DNA of 38,216 nt from Eubacterium sp. Lineage in GTDB: Bacteria; Bacillota; Clostridia; Lachnospirales; Lachnospiraceae. The notes under the pieces are model-generated. The model saw only the letters and a program-made list of their open reading frames with translations. It did no database searches and was not told the origin of the DNA. The translations under genes were made by a program, and so were the position numbers. Positions 32,743 to 38,216 of this stretch are shown here, piece by piece. Location of the stretch: NCBI GenBank assembly GCA_017614395.1, contig JAGABX010000127.1, positions 1 through 38,216 on the forward strand. The letters are read 5' to 3'. How positions within the stretch are numbered: position 1 is the first letter of the stretch; the number at the start of each line of letters is the position of its first letter.

Positions 32743-33639
32743 ATGAAAAAGCTACTCACACTCGCCGGCTACGGCTTGGCAACCACACTGATGATGACTC
32801 TGATGTTCATGTTCTCGATTACAACCGCCGAGGCGGATGATTTCCGGGACACACTGACCATACACATCGGTCAATCCGAAACGGAAACCTACACCACAAA
32901 CACGACAACACCCGTTGTCGCGGAATCACAGAACACCTCCGTCGTTGCAGTTACACAGTCTGCCGTTTACGCTGCAGACATTCCGATCGGCTTGGTGCGT
33001 TCCGAAGTTACCTATATCAGCGTAACACCCGGGGCCGCCTCCGTCTCTCTCATCGCAGACGGCAAGAACGTCGGAACAATGCATGTAACTGTTGAGGATC
33101 ACAAATGGAACACCGAATACACTGTTGACAAGCCTTCCACCTGCACAACACACGGTGTAGAGAGCATCCATTGTTCCGTTTGCGGTGCCATCAAACCGGG
33201 CAGTGAGCGAGACGCGGAACTGGCGCCTCATACCTGGGCGACCACGTTCACACAGGATGTCGCACCGACCTATTTCGAGCCGGGATCCCAGAGCATCCAC
33301 TGCACTGTCTGCGGTGCCATAGATGAAACCTCCGTCACCGAAATTCCTAAATTGAAGTTGGGTAGGGCAAAAATCAAATCTTTGAAAAACTCCAAGCCTA
33401 AGCTTACGTTCCTGAAAATGAGAAAAATCGAAGGTCCGAGTGGATTCACGGTCCAGTATGGACTTAACAAAAACTTTTCCGGAGCCAAAACTTTCTATAC
33501 CAAAAACTACAACGTGAAATACAAGAATCTGAAAGTTGGGAAAACCTATTATTTCCGTGTCAAAGCGACTCTCAAGGAGGACGGAAAAAAAGTTCACGGA
33601 AAATGGTCCAAGGTAAAATCAATTACGATCAAGCAGTGA
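32743..33639 (+). CDS. Secreted protein with two C-x-x-C 'HCxVCGA' repeats and Fn3-like C-terminus
   Basis: A 298-residue exported protein. The signal peptide MKKLLTLAGYGLATTLMMTL ends near TTAEAD. Residues of about 32-118 form a beta-rich domain of unknown family. Two repeats follow (about 119-165 and 166-203) with the pattern HxW...C/P..x..G.x.SIHC(S/T)VCGAI; the first also has CTTHG, giving three cysteines. Similar H-x-W/C-x-x-C repeats are common in cell-wall proteins of gut Clostridia. The last 95 residues (GPSGFTVQYGLNKNFSGAKT, LKVGKTYYFRVKA, GKWSKVKSITIKQ) look like a fibronectin type III domain. No LPxTG or membrane anchor is seen. RBS AGGGAGGG. No terminator was seen before the convergent phosphatase gene. 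Confidence 0.8.
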   Translation: MKKLLTLAGYGLATTLMMTLMFMFSITTAEADDFRDTLTIHIGQSETETYTTNTTTPVVAESQNTSVVAVTQSAVYAADIPIGLVRSEVTYISVTPGAASVSLIADGKNVGTMHVTVEDHKWNTEYTVDKPSTCTTHGVESIHCSVCGAIKPGSERDAELAPHTWATTFTQDVAPTYFEPGSQSIHCTVCGAIDETSVTEIPKLKLGRAKIKSLKNSKPKLTFLKMRKIEGPSGFTVQYGLNKNFSGAKTFYTKNYNVKYKNLKVGKTYYFRVKATLKEDGKKVHGKWSKVKSITIKQ

Positions 33640-33732
33640 CGGATCGTGACGCATCGAAACGGAGAGACTGATTCGGTCGGCCTCCTTCGGTCAAGCGGAA
33701 ATCGTACCGAACACGTAAGTACCTCAAACGCG

Positions 33733-34200
33733 TCAGTCTGCAAGCTGTTCCCTGCAATAAGCAAGGAGCCCCCGGCACCCTTCATCGACATCCCGGTATG
33801 TCTCGTCGAAATTACCGGTATACCACGGATCGGCAATCTCCTGACCTTTCCGCTCCGTATAATCCAATAACGACGATATTTTATCCTGCGGGTCACTACC
33901 GACGATCCGCAGGATATTCTTTTCATTCCATCGGTCCATCCCGATGATCATATCGTATTGGTCATAGTCATCGCGCCGCATCTGCCTGGCTCTGTGCTCC
34001 CGCATCGGGATGCCCATCTCCCGCATTTTCATAACGGTTCCCCGATGCGGCCCGTTTCCGATTTCCTCAGTCGAAGTCGCAGCAGACTCAATCACAAATT
34101 GATCAGCCAGCCCGGCCTGCGAGACCATATATTCCATGACAAACTGCGCCATGGTCGAGCGACAGATATTGCCGTGGCAGATGAATAGGATTTTTATCAT
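33733..34200 (-). CDS. Low-molecular-weight protein tyrosine phosphatase
   Basis: A 155-residue enzyme from MIKILFICHGNICRSTMAQF, with the P-loop C8-H-G-N-I-C-R14-S and the general acid Asp in IADPWYTG near the C-terminus. This is the complete LMW-PTP set. In bacteria such phosphatases often counter a tyrosine kinase in capsule synthesis or act as arsenate reductase relatives; no kinase or capsule gene is nearby. The ATG at 34200 gives the family N-terminus; the eight extra upstream codons are not conserved-looking. The integrative element begins immediately upstream of its promoter region. Confidence 0.93.
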   Translation of the reverse strand: MIKILFICHGNICRSTMAQFVMEYMVSQAGLADQFVIESAATSTEEIGNGPHRGTVMKMREMGIPMREHRARQMRRDDYDQYDMIIGMDRWNEKNILRIVGSDPQDKISSLLDYTERKGQEIADPWYTGNFDETYRDVDEGCRGLLAYCREQLAD

Positions 34201-34250
34201 AATGTTGCATAACCTTTCATACAATAGTAGAACCTAGCATTTTCGCGCAT

Positions 34251-34349
34251 TATCACACTTTCCTTTTGTCCTTTTCTTAATCGTTATCACGCCGTATAAT
34301 AGCATATTTCGGCATAAAATGGCAGGCTTTTGTGATATAATTTGTGATA
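34251..34349. repeat. Cluster of TGTGATA motifs at the integrase-proximal end
   Basis: TTTGTGATA occurs twice in direct orientation at 34329-34337 and 34341-34349 (12-bp period). An inverted TATCACA is at 34251-34257 and a near copy TATCACG at 34285-34291. They lie just downstream of int, where Tn916-family elements carry integrase arm-binding repeats. Binding is inferred. Confidence 0.55.
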
Positions 34350-34354
34350 CGTTT

Positions 34355-35617
34355 TCATATTCCGAGTGTCCTTATCTTCAACGTATCTTCTGAAGCAGGG
34401 GCAATGGGTTCACCCATAATCCGACGCATCTCCTCACCGGCGTCCTCTGCACGGATGTGCGCATACACATTCATCGTGACGGAGATATCGGCGTGCCCCA
34501 TGATGTACTGGAGTGTCTTCGGGTTCATCCCACGCTTGGCCATGTTGGAGCAAAACGTGTGCCGGCAGATGTGAGGAGTGATCTTCGGTAAGGGTACACG
34601 ATTCATCTGATTGTACTTCTCAACCGCATGTTGAAAGTATTTCTCCCATTGATAGTGCGCCTTGGGATTTCCCCACTCATTGATGTAGAGAAACCTCGCA
34701 TACCCGTCCACAATCGGTTCCATCTTCAACTTAGGCCGATTCGCGATCACGATCCGGAAGCAGTCCGCCACCTCCTCCGTCATGGGGATCTTACGAACCC
34801 CGCTCTTGGTCTTCGGCGTCTGGATGGAAAGTCCTTTGCCGTTCTCATAGATCAGTTGATGATCTACATTCACCGTCATAGACTCGAAGTCTATATCCCT
34901 CACTGTGAGTCCGACAAACTCCGATATGCGTAATCCCGTATGAAACAAGATGTACATCCCCTCATAGTATCTCGAAAAATGTGCATCCTCTTTCACAAAC
35001 CGAAGAAACCTTTCCTCGTCCTTTTCCATTATCGCCTCTCTGGCTACACTGTCATTGTAGATCACGGTCGCCAACTCAAAATCAAACGGATTCTTCCGGA
35101 TCAGGTCATCCTCTACAGCCATACGAAACGCCGGTCTGAGCACGCCGCGCACCTGATGAAGCCAGCTGTAACCACGTCCGTTTTTCTGGAGGTCGATCAA
35201 CCACAGCTTGGCATCCGAGAGTTTAACCTTGTCGATACGTTTTTCCCCCATAGGATCCTTGGAAAGATACTTCAGAACGGTTCTGTATCCCAACCTGGTT
35301 GTCGGTTTTACCCCAATCTTCGTCTGCGTGTACTTCTCAGCCAATTCATAGACGGTCAATCTGCCGCCCTCCGGGATCACCTCGTTAAAAAGATCGACTT
35401 CGATCTGCTTTTCCTTCTCTCGAAGCGAAATGTCCTTTTTCTTTCCTTTGATAATACGATCATGAACATCCAATCTCCACGAGTACACCGAATGTCTCAC
35501 GCCATTCAGATCGGAATAACTGTACTTGTACCTGCCGTTCGGCTCCTGATATTCCCCCTTTCTCAAAAGCCGTCCTTTGTCATCACGTCTTACTTCCGTG
35601 ACTCTGGTTTTATTCAT
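34355..35617 (-). CDS. int: Tn916-type tyrosine recombinase (integrase)
   Basis: A 420-residue site-specific recombinase. The N-terminal arm-binding domain (RRDDKGRLLRKGEYQEPNG, YKYSYSDLNGVRHSVYSWRL) is the Tn916 Int AP2-like type. A SAM-like core-binding domain (about 85-180) and the catalytic domain with R230 (HTGLRISE), K/T loop KTKSGVRKIPMT, H349 and R352 (HICRHTF), H375 (GHADISVT) and nucleophile Y385 (MNVYAH) follow. All catalytic residues are present, so the enzyme looks active. I use the ATG at 35617 because the six codons before it overlap the GAAGGA ribosome binding site. It is downstream of xis on the same strand. Confidence 0.95.
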   Translation of the reverse strand: MNKTRVTEVRRDDKGRLLRKGEYQEPNGRYKYSYSDLNGVRHSVYSWRLDVHDRIIKGKKKDISLREKEKQIEVDLFNEVIPEGGRLTVYELAEKYTQTKIGVKPTTRLGYRTVLKYLSKDPMGEKRIDKVKLSDAKLWLIDLQKNGRGYSWLHQVRGVLRPAFRMAVEDDLIRKNPFDFELATVIYNDSVAREAIMEKDEERFLRFVKEDAHFSRYYEGMYILFHTGLRISEFVGLTVRDIDFESMTVNVDHQLIYENGKGLSIQTPKTKSGVRKIPMTEEVADCFRIVIANRPKLKMEPIVDGYARFLYINEWGNPKAHYQWEKYFQHAVEKYNQMNRVPLPKITPHICRHTFCSNMAKRGMNPKTLQYIMGHADISVTMNVYAHIRAEDAGEEMRRIMGEPIAPASEDTLKIRTLGI

Positions 35618-35669
35618 CCTCTCACTTCCTTCCATAAAAAATGGTGGAAGCTCGATGCTCCTACCATTT

Positions 35670-35678
35670 TATCACAAA
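35670..35678 (-). repeat. Inverted copy of the TTTGTGATA motif between int and xis
   Basis: TATCACAAA on the plus strand is the exact complement of the nine-base motif repeated at 34329 and 34341. It lies in the 143-nt gap between xis and int. Confidence 0.6.
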
Positions 35679-35760
35679 CTCCCGCCCCCCGCAAGCAAAT
35701 TTACCTCTTTTCACAAAACCGTTCAGCAACAAATAAAGAGGGATTCCTTTGAACCTCCCA

Positions 35761-35988
35761 CTATATTGCTGATACTTCATCCAGATATGCGGAGAATCTT
35801 TCTCTCTTGATCAGAACATGGCTCCCGTTCGTGATGATATAGGGCGCAGATGGATCAGCCGCTATCATACTTCGCAACTTTTTCCTCCCTATATGATAAT
35901 AAACCGAAGCCTCATCAACTGTTAGCAGGTACTTCTCCCAGATTGGTACACTCGACGAATCCCTGCATTTTTGTATGATCAGTTTCAA
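35761..35988 (-). CDS. xis: Tn916-type excisionase
   Basis: A 75-residue winged-helix protein that bends DNA and steers the integrase to excision. The core VPIWEKYLLTVDEASVYYHIGRKKLR, then ITNGSHVLIKRERFSAYLDEVSAI, closely follows Tn916 Xis (PIWERYTLTIEEAS, NGNRIQIKRKQFE). The start is TTG at 35988 with AAAGGAGG 7 nt upstream; the nearest in-frame ATG would remove the core. It lies 143 nt upstream of int on the same strand, as in Tn916. Confidence 0.9.
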   Translation of the reverse strand: MKLIIQKCRDSSSVPIWEKYLLTVDEASVYYHIGRKKLRSMIAADPSAPYIITNGSHVLIKRERFSAYLDEVSAI

Positions 35989-36029
35989 TCCGAACCCTCC
36001 TTTCCACCTGAATGTCAGCTACCATCTCC

Positions 36030-36057
36030 ATTCTATCACAGGAAACGTGATTGTCTA
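36030..36057 (-). promoter_or_regulatory. Promoter of xis-int
   Basis: TAGACA (36057-36052), a 16-nt spacer and TAGAAT (36035-36030) on the minus strand. A TGTGATA motif (36040-36034) overlaps the -10, so a protein binding that motif could repress the operon. Confidence 0.6.
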
Positions 36058-36141
36058 TCAACAAATGTAATGATTTTTCGCTCATAATTGATGTTTTTGT
36101 AAGGGTAATGGAGACTACAGGAACGATAACTGTAAGTTGGA

Positions 36142-36203
36142 CAATTAAAAAGAAAGGGCTGACCGATAGGATAACAAATCTCTCTATCCCATCAATCAGC
36201 CCT
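36142..36203 (-). terminator. Terminator-like hairpin downstream of the GH36 remnant
   Basis: Outer stem AGGGCTGA/TCAGCCCT (36155-36162 with 36196-36203) and inner stem GATAG/CTATC; on the minus strand the stem is followed by TTCTTTTTAATT. It lies 13 nt past the GH36 stop codon, so it is probably the original end of that operon. Confidence 0.6.
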
Positions 36204-36215
36204 ATGATAGGCATT

Positions 36216-36488
36216 CTACCCAAGCGACACAATCTCTATCCAGATTGCTTTAAAATCTCCCCACAGTTTTGGTAAAACAAGACCCGCATTCATCAATGAA
36301 TCCCCGGAAAAGGCCGTCTCTTCCGGAGCACTTCCATCTTCTCTATCCGGTTTTTCGATTTCTTCACTCTGATCAAGCCCCGGCTTCTTCACAGCCACCA
36401 GATACTTTTTATCAGGATCAAGTCCCTTCAACCGGATAATCTGCGATTTTGCATTCGGAACTCCCATAACCTGTACGTAAGATACAAT
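36216..36488 (-). pseudogene. C-terminal remnant of a GH36 alpha-galactosidase
   Basis: About 90 codons reading IVSYVQVMGVPNAKSQIIR, RLKGLDPDKKYLV and FSGDSLMNAGLVLPKLWGDFKAIWIEI before TAG. This is the C-terminal beta-sandwich end of glycoside hydrolase family 36 (RLKGLDP, YSGDxLMNAG, WGDF). The family is about 700 residues long, so roughly the first 85 percent is missing, including the catalytic domain. Homology extends upstream of the first ATG without a start codon and stops where the permease frame ends near 36489. It is therefore a deletion remnant and not a small gene. Confidence 0.8.
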
Positions 36489-36890
36489 GGAAATACGGCA
36501 AGTTGTTCAGATCAAATCCACACCACTGAAGCACCGTATCAAACACAAATCCTCTCGTAAAGAAAAACTTAAAAATGAATCCAACCGCAATTCCGTTAAT
36601 CAGAAACGGGAAAAACATAAATCCCTTGAAAATATTACCGCCCTTGATCTTAAAGCTTAAGATCGTAGCAAGATAAAGAGATAGCACCAGCTGGATCACG
36701 GAACCGAGCATATAGTACAGACTCAGTTTCAATGCTCCGAAGCAATCATCCCTGCCAAACACATCCAGGTAATTCTGCAAACCGACAAACGTCTTTTTCC
36801 CGATGTATTTCATCTTGAAAAAGCTGTATCCCGCCATTTCTCCAAATGGAAGATAGGTAAATGTAAACAGCAGTAAAAACGCATGGCGTG
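36489..36890 (-). pseudogene. Sugar ABC transporter permease remnant lacking both ends
   Basis: An open frame HAFLLLFTFTYLPFGEMAG, YSFFKMKYIGKKTFVGLQNY, then helices LYYMLGSVIQLVLSLYLATIL and FKGFMFFPFLINGIAVGFIFKFFF, up to DLNNLPY. This is the N-terminal half of an MsmF/LacF-like carbohydrate permease. It has no start codon of its own: upstream it runs straight into the terminator of the neighbouring gene. After DLNNLPY the homology breaks and the GH36 fragment begins in another frame. The C-terminal half with the EAA loop is gone. Together with GH36 this points to a former alpha-galactoside uptake and cleavage operon. Confidence 0.78.
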
Positions 36891-36891
36891 G

Positions 36892-36925
36892 AAAAAAAAG
36901 ACAGGCGGCCTGACCGGCCGCCTGT
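36892..36925 (-). terminator. Strong Rho-independent terminator of the acyltransferase-like gene
   Basis: A 10-bp GC stem (36901-36910 with 36916-36925), a 5-nt loop and eight Ts on the minus strand (36899-36892). Confidence 0.92.
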
Positions 36926-36948
36926 TGACAATTCCGTCTGATTCCTTC

Positions 36949-38216
36949 TTATTTCGGGAATGGCGGTAAGACGATTTTGGGAAGTCTCCTGTCCGTAAAA
37001 TCCCCAACTGTATAAGACAGTCCTTCTTCATCTAATACATTCAAGAATGCCTTTAAGTATTTTTCATGCTCGTGTACCGTCTGAAAGCTTATGCAGAAAT
37101 CCTCCTGTGTTGCATTGATTTCAAGCATGACATGTCCGAATGTAAGTGAATATACGCCCTGTATATACGGTGCGAGCCCTTCCCAGTCAACTTTACCAAC
37201 ATAACTGATAACACAGGTCGAAGGGATTCCGTGTGTGGTAGGACTGTTATCAACTGCATAATCGACTTTACTCTCCAAATCCGGCTGATCATCTATCATT
37301 CTGCGGAAAGCATCCACCTTTCTGCATTCTTCCCAACTGAACTCCGGCTGCATCTGAACATACATTTTGCTTCTTGTCACTGTAGAGATTTTCTCAATCG
37401 TCCAGTCCTTGATCCTGATCGGATATGAAACCTGAATCTGACGGACCATGTCCCGGTACGTCTCGGGACATCCGACATCGGCGCGATAGTTACATGCTAT
37501 ACGTACTGAAAACTTTGTTTGATCAGGGAACAATCTGGTACACATTCGAAACAGCACTGCTGAAATAATCGAGTTGGGACTTCCGTCGTTATCCCGCGCA
37601 TACTTCATGAGTTCCGTTTTAGGAACAGAAATCGGATAATAACCCATTCTTCCGTCCGGATTCTTCATAAACTCCATATAGTCTGCCATTAAGGTAAATG
37701 AATCTTTTGAAAAATCCGGATTACCTATTGGATGATCCGATGGAAGGGAATTAACATCCGGTTCTTTATACTCCTCCGCTTTTATGGGAGTATCCGGAGT
37801 CATTATTCCTCTGCTATCAATCGTATGGCCAAGGTCTGTCAGGTATTGCCACAGAGTGGTCTTTATCCATCGCATAGCTCCGCAGCCTCCACAGAAATTG
37901 TGTGAGAAATTAAAATAGATGTTTTTCCCCTCATAGGTGATTGCAAACAAAAGATCGTTTGTCTCCGCACTCCCCAAACGGACGATGTTCTCATCCGATG
38001 TCACAGTGATCGGCTTTTCACATGGTTCTAGTTCATAGGCACCTTGTGCGTTTATAACCACCTTTCTCGCATAGTAAGGAAATCGTCGGAAAGCTTTTTC
38101 AGCAGCAGTTTTGAGAATATCTTCTTGTACAGGATCTCTCAGAATCACTTTAATCTTTACTGAATAAACATTCCGCTTTTTTATCTCATACAAAGTATAG
38201 GTGTCAAAATCGTACA
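36949..38216 (-). CDS. Condensation-fold / alcohol acetyltransferase-like protein, N-terminus beyond window
   Basis: At least 420 residues; the reading frame stays open to the right edge (YDFDTYTLYEIKKRNVY precedes the first possible TTG), so the start is outside the window. The fold looks like the acyltransferases of the condensation/alcohol-acetyltransferase superfamily: VQEDILKTAAEKAFRRFPYY near the start, FNFSHNFCGGCGAM at the place of the HxxxDG active-site motif, then VRIACNYRADVG and FGHVMLEINATQEDFCISFQT near the end. The motif has H but Gly where Asp is usual (H-N-F-C-G-G). Asp is structural in many members, so loss of activity is not certain. Substrate unknown. It ends in a strong terminator and probably was the stable neighbour at the deletion scar. 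Confidence 0.7.
   Translation of the reverse strand, partial: YDFDTYTLYEIKKRNVYSVKIKVILRDPVQEDILKTAAEKAFRRFPYYARKVVINAQGAYELEPCEKPITVTSDENIVRLGSAETNDLLFAITYEGKNIYFNFSHNFCGGCGAMRWIKTTLWQYLTDLGHTIDSRGIMTPDTPIKAEEYKEPDVNSLPSDHPIGNPDFSKDSFTLMADYMEFMKNPDGRMGYYPISVPKTELMKYARDNDGSPNSIISAVLFRMCTRLFPDQTKFSVRIACNYRADVGCPETYRDMVRQIQVSYPIRIKDWTIEKISTVTRSKMYVQMQPEFSWEECRKVDAFRRMIDDQPDLESKVDYAVDNSPTTHGIPSTCVISYVGKVDWEGLAPYIQGVYSLTFGHVMLEINATQEDFCISFQTVHEHEKYLKAFLNVLDEEGLSYTVGDFTDRRLPKIVLPPFPK

Larger units (their letters stand above)
34225..36141. mobile_element. Remnant of a Tn916-type integrative element (int-xis module only)
   Basis: Contains an integrase and excisionase in the Tn916 order, with their own promoter. 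Copies of a TGTGATA motif occur at the left end, between int and xis, and over the xis promoter. No conjugation, replication or cargo gene is present in the window. The limits given are estimates: the left one is where the motif cluster starts, beside the phosphatase gene, and the right one is the terminator of the GH36 remnant. No clear flanking repeat was found. Confidence 0.6.

Noticed and set aside
32926-33597. Minus-strand frame of 223 codons opposite the secreted C-x-x-C protein
   Set aside because: Antisense to a gene with a clear signal peptide, RBS and promoter; no start signal on the minus strand.
34239-36080. Imperfect match ATTTTCGCGCAT / TTTTTCGCTCAT at the two sides of the int-xis module as an att pair
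   Set aside because: Only about 10 of 12 bases match in AT-rich DNA; Tn916-type elements do not need long flanking repeats, so this is not good evidence of the ends.
35915-36232. Minus-strand frame of 105 codons overlapping xis and the GH36 end
   Set aside because: It crosses the GH36 terminator hairpin and the xis promoter and overlaps xis in another frame; no RBS and no recognisable motif.
1-38216. CRISPR array, complete insertion sequence or rRNA genes
   Set aside because: No set of regularly spaced repeats of 24-40 bases, no transposase with terminal inverted repeats and no conserved rRNA segment was noticed on either strand.

Overview
The window reads as the chromosome of a low- to mid-GC Gram-positive anaerobe of the Clostridia, most likely Lachnospiraceae. 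The evidence is a single-chain clostridial-type FGAM synthase (PurL), the rho-rpmE-DUF1385-prmC-prfA block, the ireB-yqgF-DUF1292 triplet, DUF4364, strong AGGAGG ribosome binding sites, sigma-A type promoters with 16-17 bp spacers, and secreted bacterial-Ig/C-rich repeat proteins. No taxonomic search was run. Almost every gene lies on the minus strand; the plus strand carries only an HPr-like gene, a DUF4364 gene and one secreted protein.

Layout, left to right. 1-6.9 kb: a minus-strand unit encoding a membrane-anchored parvulin-like foldase, PurL, Maf and a TrmH-family rRNA methyltransferase that runs off the left edge, preceded by a small acidic membrane protein. 6.95-7.03 kb: tRNA-Leu(CAG) with its own promoter. 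7.1-8.2 kb: a secreted Ig-like protein. 8.3-13.9 kb: ireB, yqgF, DUF1292, RNase J, an O-methyltransferase (TrmR-like), a U32 protein (TrhP-like) and a biotin protein ligase. 14-19 kb: mtaB, a plus-strand Ser-type HPr-like gene, then thiI, a cysteine desulfurase and rsmE. Together with TrmR/TrhP this makes a strong tRNA/rRNA-modification theme: t6A thiolation, s4U, ho5U/mo5U34 and 16S m3U. 19-22.6 kb: a short FliD-like protein, ThrH and a membrane EAL phosphodiesterase. 22.6-29 kb: prfA, prmC, DUF1385, rpmE, rho and malic enzyme. 29-32.5 kb: DUF4364, a YvyF-like zinc-ribbon protein, a signal-less lytic transglycosylase and argH. 32.6-34.2 kb: a secreted C-x-x-C repeat/Fn3-like protein and a low-molecular-weight phosphatase.

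34.2-38.2 kb is accessory. It has a Tn916-type integrase and excisionase with nothing else of a conjugative element, surrounded by copies of a TGTGATA motif. Next to it is a deletion scar that joins a sugar ABC permease lacking both ends to the last ~90 codons of a GH36 alpha-galactosidase. The scar abuts the terminator of a condensation-fold acyltransferase-like gene that continues past the right edge.

The most unusual items are: the HPr-like protein that keeps the regulatory serine motif but lacks the catalytic histidine, under a promoter with a triple 8-bp repeat; the FliD C-terminus-like orphan; the signal-less transglycosylase beside a YvyF-like gene, with a perfect 19-bp tandem repeat in its leader; an ATG-TAA start-stop between the ribosome binding site and the TTG start of RNase J; and the stripped integrative element next to the raffinose/melibiose-type gene scar. 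I found no CRISPR array, complete insertion sequence, rRNA operon or recognisable riboswitch, and no gene-free stretch longer than 300 bases.
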